The notes beneath the pieces are model-generated. The model did not search any database. It was not told where the DNA came from and saw only the letters and a list, made by a program, of their open reading frames with translations. DNA of 64,000 bases, from assembly GCA_964371865.1 (NCBI GenBank), contig CAYJOR010000005.1, forward strand, positions 1-64,000, given 5' to 3'. The first letter of the stretch is position 1. Each line of letters starts with the position of its first letter. Of this stretch, positions 1 through 6,956 are shown one piece after another. Origin of the DNA: CAYJAZ01 sp964371865 (GTDB lineage Bacteria > Desulfobacterota > Desulfovibrionia > Desulfovibrionales > Desulfovibrionaceae). The position numbers and the translations under genes are program-made.

Positions 1-13
1 AGAAATGGGGATT

Positions 14-50
14 CTCAAGGGAATCATTCCCTTGAGCCGTCGGAGACAAA
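14..50 (+). repeat. Family B palindromic repeat, copy 1
   Basis: A perfect hairpin with 10-bp arms (CTCAAGGGAA / TTCCCTTGAG) at 14-36 is followed by the 14-base tail CCGTCGGAGACAAA at 37-50. The same tail, inverted and next to an equivalent hairpin, occurs at 63876-63912, just after ftsY. Similarity extends a little beyond the hairpin (a GGGG block and an A/T-rich edge). This looks like a dispersed REP-like element. It may also act as a terminator or processing site for whatever gene lies to the left. Confidence 0.6.
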
Positions 51-78
51 AAAAAGAAAAAAGAAAAAAGAGATTTCT

Positions 79-420
79 ATGGAAATATTGAATAGGATTA
101 TACAAGAATCTGTTCCCGGTAAACAAATTACTTTGCTCCATGTGATTGCGAGTCCTCATAAAAGCTTGTATATGAAACTTGGGCTGGAAGAAAGTGGCGA
201 GGCTATTGGCATAATGACGATTACACCTTACGAGGGAGTTATTATTGCTGCTGATATTGCAACTAAAGCGGCTCAAGTTGACATTGGTTTTTTAGATAGA
301 TTCGGCGGATCGTTGTTGTTTGTTGGTGATATTGCAAGTGTGGAAGCGGCACTTCTTTCAATAAAAGAATATTTCAGTTCAAAGTTATCTTATAACTGTG
401 TAGAACTAACAAGGACATAA
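79..420 (+). CDS. Bacterial microcompartment shell protein, EutS/PduU type
   Basis: This 113-residue protein has the size and single-BMC-domain character of the circularly permuted EutS/PduU shell proteins. It starts with the typical short N-terminal segment (MEILNRIIQESVPGKQITL) and then has the GIMTITPYEGVIIAADIATKAAQV core and a FGGSLLFVGDIASVEAAL segment. Such hexamers tile the facets of catabolic microcompartments. Its stop codon overlaps the start of the downstream EutP-like gene by one base, so the two are probably co-translated. The rest of the microcompartment operon would lie left of the window. With the BCCT and SMR transporters downstream, a choline-type (glycyl-radical) compartment is the most likely context, but the signature enzyme is not in view. 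Confidence 0.85.
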   Translation: MEILNRIIQESVPGKQITLLHVIASPHKSLYMKLGLEESGEAIGIMTITPYEGVIIAADIATKAAQVDIGFLDRFGGSLLFVGDIASVEAALLSIKEYFSSKLSYNCVELTRT

Positions 421-842
421 TGAAGAAAGTGTTGTTTATAGGAGAAAATGGATCAGGAAAGGAAAAATTGATTCAAATTCTTAGTGATGAACCTATCAGA
501 CTAAAAAAAACTATGGCTGTTGAATATTACGGAAATTTTATTAATACACCAAGTGAATTTTTAGAAAAAAAATGGTGCTTAAATTCGCTTATAACTGCCT
601 CATTCGATGCAGAAATTATACTTATGGTGATTTCAGCGGAACAAAGATCATGCTTACTTCCTCCTTTATTTGCACCACTTTTCAATAAAAAAATCATAGG
701 TGTAATCACTTACACTAACAAAAATGAAGCGCATTTTGAAAGGGCTAAACGATTTTTAGAAAATGCAGGAGTTAAGAATTTCCAACTAATCAACCTCGAA
801 ACACAGGAAGAAGTAGAAGAACTAAAATCTGAACTTAAATAA
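420..842 (+). CDS. EutP/PduV-like protein with degenerate GTPase motifs
   Basis: This 140-residue protein aligns by eye with the EutP/PduV family: a P-loop near the N terminus, the KKTMAVEYYG and NTPSEFLE segments, and a PPLFAPLFNKKIIGVITYTNK segment. It directly follows the shell gene, overlapping it by one base (TAATG). The nucleotide-binding motifs look eroded. The P-loop reads GENGSGKE, with Glu15 in place of the usual Ser/Thr. The DTPG-like G3 motif reads NTPSE. The N/TKxD motif reads TNKNE. EutP/PduV proteins are associated with microcompartments as small GTPases or acetate-kinase-like enzymes. This one may bind nucleotide poorly and serve mainly as a structural or accessory component. 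Confidence 0.75.
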   Translation: MKKVLFIGENGSGKEKLIQILSDEPIRLKKTMAVEYYGNFINTPSEFLEKKWCLNSLITASFDAEIILMVISAEQRSCLLPPLFAPLFNKKIIGVITYTNKNEAHFERAKRFLENAGVKNFQLINLETQEEVEELKSELK

Positions 843-912
843 AAGCACTTCTTTTTTTTCTTAATCTGTGTTATTTTTTTGAGAGGTTAATTTTGTTTTA
901 AGTGGGTGGTGT

Positions 913-1767
913 ATGAAGATAAAAAATAGTTACTCTATTGGAGAAATGAGCGAAATTTGTAATATTTCAAAAAAAACTTTGAGATATTATGATTCTATCG
1001 GACTCATTCCATCGCAAAGGCAAGACTTCAACAATTACCGCTATTATACGCATGACACTTTGCTTATAATTCCTGTACTAAAATATTATAAACAAATGGG
1101 CTTTTCATTGAGTGAAATGTCAGAATTGCTTTATAAAAATTTACCAAATGCCTATGCTCGCACAAAGGAATGCTTTCAAAGTAAAATGAAAGAACTTGAA
1201 GTAGAGCAAGAAGAAATTCGTAGAAAAAATATTGCCATTCAAGATTGGTATAAACTTATCTCTGAAGCTGAAATGGTTATAAATAACGATATTCAACAGA
1301 TATCAATAAAATATTTACCTGCTCAAACTTTACTATTTCAAGAGCAAGAATCTATTGCAAATTCTAAAAATGATATTATTAACATAGAATGGACTAACTA
1401 TCTGGAAAAAATAGGTAATGCTATTACAGGCCCTGTGATTATTACTTATAAATCAATTGAGGATAGAATCAACTTTAAAGAAAACCAGAATATATGTATT
1501 CTGCAACAAGGTATAATATCTACTAACCCAGAACATGAGTTCATTTTTGGCAATAGTTTATTTGTTAGTTGTTACCACATTGGTTCTCACACAAATCTGC
1601 CTGAAACCTATAGTAGAATTTTCCAGTGGGCAAAACATAATAAATATAAACTAGATAGCGAATCACATGAACGCTATGTTGTTGATTATTGGACAAGCTG
1701 TAACGAAGCTAAATTCGTTACAGAGGTTCTTATAAAAATTTCTAGAGATTCAAATTATATCTTCTAA
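913..1767 (+). CDS. MerR-family transcriptional regulator with C-terminal effector-binding domain
   Basis: Residues 8-75 form a MerR winged helix-turn-helix: YSIGEMSEICNISKKTLRYY, then a wing with NYRYYTHDTL. A helical linker rich in E/K follows (about 95-120). The C-terminal 150 residues resemble the GyrI-like/BmrR effector-binding fold that usually senses small hydrophobic or cationic ligands. The start has a GGTGG ribosome binding site. Position just after the microcompartment genes suggests it could regulate them or the following DUF4037/DUF4125 pair. The ligand cannot be read from the sequence. Confidence 0.85.
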   Translation: MKIKNSYSIGEMSEICNISKKTLRYYDSIGLIPSQRQDFNNYRYYTHDTLLIIPVLKYYKQMGFSLSEMSELLYKNLPNAYARTKECFQSKMKELEVEQEEIRRKNIAIQDWYKLISEAEMVINNDIQQISIKYLPAQTLLFQEQESIANSKNDIINIEWTNYLEKIGNAITGPVIITYKSIEDRINFKENQNICILQQGIISTNPEHEFIFGNSLFVSCYHIGSHTNLPETYSRIFQWAKHNKYKLDSESHERYVVDYWTSCNEAKFVTEVLIKISRDSNYIF

Positions 1768-1801
1768 TATTTTCTTAATTTAATACTCTGCGAGGCAAAT
1801 A

Positions 1802-2734
1802 ATGTTCGGACTTTCTCTCTCCAAAAATTTTTTTGAAAATGAAGCTTTGCCACTTATAAAGTCTCAATCGCCTAATTTACTAAATAAAATAGCTGTAGGA
1901 CTTGTAGGTGAAGGTTCTGAATGTTTTGGATATGATGACGAAATTTCACAAGATCACGATTTTGGTGCTGGATTTTGTATTTGGCTCCCAGAAAGTGAAA
2001 AAAACATATGGGAAAACGATATAGAAAAAATACTATCTCAACTCCCTACAACTTACAACAATTTTCCTACTCGCATGAATAAAGCTATGCGAATGGATAG
2101 ACTTGGTCTTATAAGTATTGAATACTTTTATAAAAAATATACTGGGCTCGCTCGTGCACCACAAACATTAAATGAGTGGCGACAAATACCTGAACATTTT
2201 CTAGCAACTGCCACGAATGGTGTAATATTCCATGATCCTAGTATGAGATTTACAGACTTAAGAAATGCTTTACTAGCTTACTACCCTGAAGATATAAGAC
2301 TGAAAAAAATGGCTGCTCGCCTTGCAGTTATGGCACAGTCCGGACAATATAATCTTTTACGCACAATAAAACGAAATGACAAAATTGCATCTAATTTGTG
2401 TATAAAGCAATTCACTGAAGCTGCACTTTCTTTTGCTTTTTTATGCAATAAGAAATATATGCCATTTTATAAGTGGGCTCCAACTGCATTGAAATCATTA
2501 CCGATTCTTTCTATAGAAACACTTTCAACACTCAATACACTTGCAGATACAAATTGGTTTACTGTTGATCAAGCTATTGATTGCATTGAAAATCATGCTA
2601 AAATAGTAACTAGTTATCTACAAAATGAAGGATATTCTACTATTCACGATTCTTGGTTGTTGGCTCATGCAAGCCAAGTTCAAAGTAGAATTAGTATTCC
2701 TCAACTTAGGAATCTACCTGAAATGGCAGAATAA
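1802..2734 (+). CDS. DUF4037 domain protein (nucleotidyltransferase-like)
   Basis: This 310-residue protein has the hallmark N-terminal DUF4037 block: GLVGEGSECFGYDDEIS followed by SQDHDFGAGFCIWLP at about residues 32-62. The acidic GS...DxD-like arrangement recalls minimal nucleotidyltransferases, and an enzymatic role is plausible but unproven. It is preceded by a GAGG ribosome binding site and followed after 28 bases by the DUF4125 gene. The two domains are recurrent partners in bacterial genomes and are sometimes fused. No signal peptide or membrane segment is visible. The function is unknown. Confidence 0.75.
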   Translation: MFGLSLSKNFFENEALPLIKSQSPNLLNKIAVGLVGEGSECFGYDDEISQDHDFGAGFCIWLPESEKNIWENDIEKILSQLPTTYNNFPTRMNKAMRMDRLGLISIEYFYKKYTGLARAPQTLNEWRQIPEHFLATATNGVIFHDPSMRFTDLRNALLAYYPEDIRLKKMAARLAVMAQSGQYNLLRTIKRNDKIASNLCIKQFTEAALSFAFLCNKKYMPFYKWAPTALKSLPILSIETLSTLNTLADTNWFTVDQAIDCIENHAKIVTSYLQNEGYSTIHDSWLLAHASQVQSRISIPQLRNLPEMAE

Positions 2735-2762
2735 AGAAAAACGAATAAGAAAAGGGTAAAAT

Positions 2763-3317
2763 ATGAATGAAGCTCTTATAAATTTAATTATTAAACAAGA
2801 ATTAGAATTTTTTCTAGCTGTACAAAGTCGAGGATATTCTGTATGTCAAGAAAATCCAAATGCGTTTTGTGCTGCTCGTCGTATGACTCATAGTATTCAA
2901 ACTACTGAATTTCTCGAATCTTATTATCAAGATTTACTTGAAGCTAAAAAATTAGGTCGTAATATAATGACAGAAAAATATGGTCTTATGGAAAACCTCA
3001 TACAGCGTACTAACTATAATGAGCACTTAGATAAAATTATAGAAATCGAAAAAGCTTGGTATCAAGAATCAACAAAAAGATATCCGCACATAACTCCGCC
3101 TGAAGGGATTACGAACTTTCAAAACTACCTTTGTTGTGAACTACAAACTCTTTCCTCACGCTCACTACAACTCTATTATACAAATATTTTATCCGCACAA
3201 AGTAAGGGTTTAAACCTTGTGCTAGAAAGATACAGAAACCTTTTGAAAAGAAATAATTTGCCAGACTTGGAAGAACAAGAAAATATTTTAGCAAAAAGAA
3301 AGTATCATATTTCTTAG
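2763..3317 (+). CDS. DUF4125 family protein
   Basis: This 184-residue, mostly helical cytosolic protein resembles DUF4125, with segments FFLAVQSRGYSVCQENP, FCAARRMTHSIQ and SYYQDLLEAKKLGRN. It lies directly downstream of the DUF4037 gene with an AAGGG ribosome binding site and is followed by a strong bidirectional terminator at 3341-3377. The MerR, DUF4037 and DUF4125 genes thus look like one transcription unit. No catalytic motif is recognised and the function is unknown. Confidence 0.7.
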   Translation: MNEALINLIIKQELEFFLAVQSRGYSVCQENPNAFCAARRMTHSIQTTEFLESYYQDLLEAKKLGRNIMTEKYGLMENLIQRTNYNEHLDKIIEIEKAWYQESTKRYPHITPPEGITNFQNYLCCELQTLSSRSLQLYYTNILSAQSKGLNLVLERYRNLLKRNNLPDLEEQENILAKRKYHIS

Positions 3318-3340
3318 CAGTTAAACAAATGTTGCAATAA

Positions 3341-3377
3341 AAAAAGTCCTCTTAAAAATAATAAGAGGACTTTTTTT
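3341..3377. terminator. Bidirectional intrinsic terminator
   Basis: The stem AAAAAGTCCTCTTA / TAAGAGGACTTTTTT closes a short A-rich loop and has A and T tracts on either side. It can end both the plus-strand DUF4125 unit and the minus-strand osmC gene that converges on it. Confidence 0.85.
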
Positions 3378-3459
3378 ATCTTTTTAGTCAAAATCTCAAA
3401 TAAGAGTGACTAGACTTTATAACTCAAGTAATTTTAGCTGCAAATACCGAAGAAAATTC

Positions 3460-3897
3460 TTAATCTTCGTCGCACTCAGCAGTAAGATTGTAATTCATAT
3501 GAATACCGTCGTGAATTGAACTTGTCACGAGGCAACCGTTACGCATAACTTTTTGAATACGTTCAAATGTATCAAGATCTTCTTCATCAATATCAACATT
3601 AACGTTGAGGTCGATACTAAGAACGCGAGAAACGTTTTTATCATTGTTTCCAGCAGTTAAAACTGCGTTAGCTTTCAAACCTTTACATTCAACGCCACGA
3701 GCTTCCATTGCGCTCATAAGTGCTGAACAGTAGCAGAAAAGAGCTGAAGAACAAAGCAATTGTTTTGCAGTTCCGTTTCTTTCTTCTGCTGGAATTCCGT
3801 CAGTATCAATAACGATATCGCCAAGAGCTTTATTTCCGGTTGAAATAACGTGTTTGGTACCTTCGCGTGTGTAGCCCACTTCTAATGTAGCTGCCAT
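3460..3897 (-). CDS. OsmC family protein
   Basis: This 145-residue protein matches the OsmC/Ohr fold size. It has an N-terminal strand region, then a helix carrying cysteines in the segment KQLLCSSALFCYCSAL, where the family places its peroxidatic cysteine. Family members are thiol-dependent peroxidases, or orphan members found in anaerobes. The second canonical cysteine is not clearly placed, so peroxidase activity is uncertain. The start is supported by an AGGAGAG ribosome binding site. A hairpin at 3922-3960 separates it from the upstream minus-strand gene. Confidence 0.75.
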   Translation of the reverse strand: MAATLEVGYTREGTKHVISTGNKALGDIVIDTDGIPAEERNGTAKQLLCSSALFCYCSALMSAMEARGVECKGLKANAVLTAGNNDKNVSRVLSIDLNVNVDIDEEDLDTFERIQKVMRNGCLVTSSIHDGIHMNYNLTAECDED

Positions 3898-3921
3898 AAT
3901 ACTCTCCTAAGATATTTTAAG

Positions 3922-3965
3922 AAAAGGGAAAGCCGCTTTTATAAAACGTGTTTCCCTTTTTATTT
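3922..3965 (-). terminator. Intergenic hairpin, likely terminator of the 4015-4542 gene
   Basis: AAAAGGGAAA (3922-3931) pairs with TTTCCCTTTT (3951-3960), with a smaller internal stem in the loop. It sits between two minus-strand genes, so it may end transcription of the upstream one. On the minus strand the hairpin ends in CCCTTTTCTT. Confidence 0.55.
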
Positions 3966-4014
3966 TATATGAAAGATTTTATTCTTTTCACTCGAAAAAA
4001 CTTATAATCTTCTA

Positions 4015-4542
4015 CTATGCGCAGTCGTGTTTATCCCAAGGTTCACGGTTGTCACGAGCAACAACTGATTCCATACGAGCTAAAGCTTCTTTAAGTTTTT
4101 TGATTTCATCTAGTTTAAGATTAGGGTTTTTCATAGCTTGATAAATTACAGCACCTGTGCATTCTTTGCAAAGTTCTAAATCAACGATAGTTGCAATTGT
4201 TACAGCGATATCAAATTCGCTAACTGCACGATCAACTGTACCTACTTTATCAATAGCCAAACCGCTGAAGCCAACGCCATTTTTACCAGCAATAACAACG
4301 AGTGTACGTCTGTCAGCTGCTTCGTAAACAGCTTCAAGGCTAGCACCTTCTGCAATGATTAATGCAGCGCTATCGCTTTCGCTGAAGCTAGATTGAACTG
4401 AAGCTTCTTTGAAAGATTTTAAACCTTCGATGAGTTGAGCTGTTGAAGCGTTAGGAAGGTAAGCACCTTTTTTTGCAACTTTTTCTACTGATTGTACATC
4501 AAGATTTGCATCATAAAATACAATTGCTTTTTTATCTGCCAT
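4015..4542 (-). CDS. Small alkaline-phosphatase-superfamily-like protein, apparently catalytically dead
   Basis: This 175-residue cytosolic protein looks like a compressed version of its 624-residue neighbour. Its TLVVIAGKNGVGFSG lines up with the neighbour's metal-site segment TLVCMCSDHGATPLG, with the metal-binding DH replaced by KN. Its end, FDIAVTIATIVDLELC..TGAVIYQAM, lines up with the neighbour's ADIVPTFCYLTG..EGAVIYQII. The N terminus (KKAIVFYDAN) also recalls KRVALVGFDC. The nucleophile loop and the large cap region are missing. It therefore probably keeps part of the fold without catalysis, for example as a partner or regulator of the enzyme. It is downstream of the enzyme, separated by a 16-bp hairpin. 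The homology is read by eye and needs structural confirmation. Confidence 0.55.
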   Translation of the reverse strand: MADKKAIVFYDANLDVQSVEKVAKKGAYLPNASTAQLIEGLKSFKEASVQSSFSESDSAALIIAEGASLEAVYEAADRRTLVVIAGKNGVGFSGLAIDKVGTVDRAVSEFDIAVTIATIVDLELCKECTGAVIYQAMKNPNLKLDEIKKLKEALARMESVVARDNREPWDKHDCA

Positions 4543-4594
4543 TTTAATATTCCTTTTAATAATTCTTGTAATAAATTTGTGAGGCTTTTTAGAT

Positions 4595-4636
4595 GGTAAG
4601 AATTTTTCCTCATTTTAGCAAGGAAAAATTCTTACC
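4595..4636. other. Perfect 16-bp intercistronic hairpin
   Basis: GGTAAGAATTTTTCCT (4595-4610) and its exact reverse complement (4621-4636) flank a 10-base loop between the phosphodiesterase stop and the small homologue's start. There is no T run after the stem on the minus strand. An RNA-processing or stability element that sets different expression of the two genes is as likely as a terminator. Confidence 0.6.
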
Positions 4637-4650
4637 TAGAAGGAGCGTGA

Positions 4651-6525
4651 TTATTCTTCAATGATTTGGTAGATTACAGCACCTTCTGTATCAGCAGGAA
4701 CAGGGTTTCCTGTGAGGTAACAGAAAGTAGGAACGATGTCAGCTAACCAACGTGGACGATCGTATACATAACCTTTTTTGATTCCAGGACCTTTGAAGGT
4801 AAGCATATTTTTCAATGAACCACATCCAGCTTCACCTGTAGGGAATCCGTAACCGTGTTCAGCCATGTATTCTGGTTTTAGAACGTATACTACGTCACCA
4901 GCTTGGTCAGAACCCATGCCAAATACTTTTGAATCTTCTTTGCGAACAGCAAGAAGAACTGGTCTTTCACCTGTTTCAGGGTGTTTGTAATCTAGAAGAG
5001 CGTCGATGATTTTGTTTACAACTGTGTCGTAATCTTCATCTTTTACGATACCGCCAGGGTATTTACCTTCTGAGTTTACGTATACGAACATATAACGTTG
5101 TGGAACTGCTTGTGATTTAGTAACGTCGAGAACGTAGTTGTAACCTTCGGTTTCTTCGTAGATATCCCAGTAGTTTTCAGATTTTTTAGGTTCGTATGAG
5201 CAAAGTCCTGCTTGTTTAAGAGCTTCAGCAGTATTGAAGATAGGTCCAAGAGGTGTTGCACCGTGGTCAGAACACATACAAACTAAAGTATCATCACCGA
5301 AGAGAGCTAACAATTTACCGAACAATCTATCTTCGCTTTCATAGATATCACGTTCTAATTTTCTAGCTCTAGCACGGATAACTTCGTCTTCGCTATCAAT
5401 TTCGTGAAGCCATCCATGATAGAACCAGTCAATTGGGTGTGAGTGGAAATAGAAAAGATCCCAGTCAGGGTTATTTTTGATTAAGTCAGCTGATACTTGA
5501 TAGAGCCAATCAGCGTGGAATCCAGCTAATTCACCAACTGTATCAGTATCAATAACACCGTGGATGTAAGCTACAAGGCCGATGTCGTTAGCTGTGATTT
5601 GTCTTGAAAGATCAAGTTGTGCAGCAGCTTCAGGTGGATGTACGAAACCTCTATGACCAGCGATACCAGATACATATAATTTGAAATCTTCAGCATCATC
5701 AGAAAGGGTCATAAGTTTTACACGGAATGTACCTTTTTCTTGTCTTTTATCTTCTTTAATTGTGAAGTCAGTACAGATAGGCTCACTCCAGTCACCAAGT
5801 TTCAATACGCAAAATGCTTTAGAGAAATCTTTTTCAGGGCAAAGTGCGAAAGTATCGAAACCATCGTCACCGCTTTCATAGCAGAGACCATACCATACTT
5901 GGTTTTCAACATCGTTTACACATTCTTTGAATTTCATGTCGATAACCATTTCTAAAGCTTCATCACACTCAGGAAGGTTTTTCCAACCTTTAGCATCATC
6001 AAATGATGATTGAACACCCATGTGATAGAAATCAGTAGAAACAACACTTTCAGAAGCTAAATATTCTCTGTGTTCGTTACCAAGAAGTGGGAAACGTGTT
6101 TCAGCAGGTGAAATACCTTGACCCATAACAACAATACCATTTTCCATTTGTGATGGCCATGCCATTGGGTAGTTAACTACTAATGATTTTTTACCAGCTC
6201 TATCCCAGCGATCCCAGATGGTTTCTGCTTTAACGATTTCTGAACCGAAAGCTTGACAAGTTTTTTTATGTTCTAGTGAATTACCATCTAAGTAGTAGTA
6301 GTAATCTTCAACACCGTGTGTACGTGGGTATGCACCAGTAGCAATAGTAGCCCAAGATGGTGGTGTAACTGTTGGTAAGTTATAACCTTCAGGGATATAA
6401 CTACCTTCCGCTAGGAAATTACGGAAGTTTTCAAGTCCGCCTTCTGCTAGTAACGCATCTAGACGTTTTGGAATCATACAGTCAAACCCAACTAGGGCAA
6501 CTCTCTTTGCTTTTTGTGAACTCAT
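4651..6525 (-). CDS. Type I phosphodiesterase / nucleotide pyrophosphatase (alkaline phosphatase superfamily)
   Basis: This 624-residue protein has no signal peptide. Metal- and substrate-site segments of the superfamily are visible: GFDC (Asp15), the nucleophile loop PTVTPPSW with Thr54 as the likely nucleophile, FYFHSHPIDWFYHG, and CSDHGATPLGP. The C-terminal KGPGIKKG and ADIVPTFCYLTG are typical. The enzyme probably hydrolyses a phosphodiester or phosphonate-like ester in the cytoplasm. Its gene is divergent from a BCCT transporter and both have near-identical sigma-54-like promoters. I infer that its substrate is linked to the transported quaternary amine, for example a choline-containing phosphodiester, but the sequence alone does not prove this. 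The start has an AAGGAG ribosome binding site. Confidence 0.8.
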   Translation of the reverse strand: MSSQKAKRVALVGFDCMIPKRLDALLAEGGLENFRNFLAEGSYIPEGYNLPTVTPPSWATIATGAYPRTHGVEDYYYYLDGNSLEHKKTCQAFGSEIVKAETIWDRWDRAGKKSLVVNYPMAWPSQMENGIVVMGQGISPAETRFPLLGNEHREYLASESVVSTDFYHMGVQSSFDDAKGWKNLPECDEALEMVIDMKFKECVNDVENQVWYGLCYESGDDGFDTFALCPEKDFSKAFCVLKLGDWSEPICTDFTIKEDKRQEKGTFRVKLMTLSDDAEDFKLYVSGIAGHRGFVHPPEAAAQLDLSRQITANDIGLVAYIHGVIDTDTVGELAGFHADWLYQVSADLIKNNPDWDLFYFHSHPIDWFYHGWLHEIDSEDEVIRARARKLERDIYESEDRLFGKLLALFGDDTLVCMCSDHGATPLGPIFNTAEALKQAGLCSYEPKKSENYWDIYEETEGYNYVLDVTKSQAVPQRYMFVYVNSEGKYPGGIVKDEDYDTVVNKIIDALLDYKHPETGERPVLLAVRKEDSKVFGMGSDQAGDVVYVLKPEYMAEHGYGFPTGEAGCGSLKNMLTFKGPGIKKGYVYDRPRWLADIVPTFCYLTGNPVPADTEGAVIYQIIEE

Positions 6526-6592
6526 TAGTCTTACTCCTTTATTAATTTTTTCACGCTTTGTGAAATTATTTATTTACCTTTGTTTTACTCTA

Positions 6593-6608
6593 TACAAGAA
6601 GTGTACCA
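6593..6608 (-). promoter_or_regulatory. Sigma-54-like promoter of the phosphodiesterase gene
   Basis: On the minus strand this reads TGGTACACTTCTTGTA. It has GG at -24 and TTGT at -12 with the required 12-base G-to-G spacing. It is nearly identical to the divergent BCCT promoter at 6888-6903 (TGGCACAATTCTTGTA) and lies about 68 bases from the start codon. Confidence 0.6.
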
Positions 6609-6672
6609 AAATAGAAAATACTACTCGTAGAATACAATATCAATTTTTTACATTTTTTATTGATATATTAAT

Positions 6673-6688
6673 ACGTCATTTTTGTCAC
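6673..6688 (+). promoter_or_regulatory. Putative activator-binding dyad, site 1
   Basis: ACGTCATTTTTGTCAC matches the pattern ACGWCA-N4-TGTCRY shared by five sites in this window. It lies between two divergent sigma-54-like promoters. Confidence 0.5.
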
Positions 6689-6764
6689 TTTAATGAATAT
6701 TATACCTGACTAAATAACTATATACAAGATTATTTAATGCTTAGAGAGCCAATTTTTATTAAAT

Positions 6765-6799
6765 ACGTCATATTTGTCGCACAAAGACAAATATGACGC
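6765..6799. promoter_or_regulatory. Paired activator-binding dyads, sites 2 and 3, forming a long inverted repeat
   Basis: CGTCATATTTGTC (6766-6778) and its exact reverse complement (6786-6798) flank a 7-base centre. Each arm is also one copy of the ACGWCA-N4-TGTCRY type motif (6765-6780 on plus, 6784-6799 on minus). The centre lies about 105 bases upstream of the BCCT -24 element and about 175 upstream of the phosphodiesterase one, which suits an enhancer-type site for a sigma-54 activator. Confidence 0.65.
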
Positions 6800-6887
6800 T
6801 TAATTACACCTTATTATAATGTATTTTATATAATTTATAAAGTCTTGTTTCCTCTATCTTATAGCACCAATAAGCCTTTGTGATTTT

Positions 6888-6903
6888 TGGCACAATTCTT
6901 GTA
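6888..6903 (+). promoter_or_regulatory. Sigma-54-like promoter of BCCT transporter 1
   Basis: TGGCACAATTCTTGTA has a consensus -24 block (TGGCAC) and TTGT at -12 with correct spacing. The start codon is 54 bases further on. Confidence 0.7.
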
Positions 6904-6956
6904 TTAAGTGTAAGTGAAAGAATAAATTTTTTAGGTTAATTTATGGAGGATAGTTT

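Noticed and set aside
4015..4542. Truncated pseudogene of the phosphodiesterase
   Set aside because: It has its own ribosome binding site, intact frame and a coherent domain, with sequence well diverged from the neighbour, so it looks like a maintained gene.
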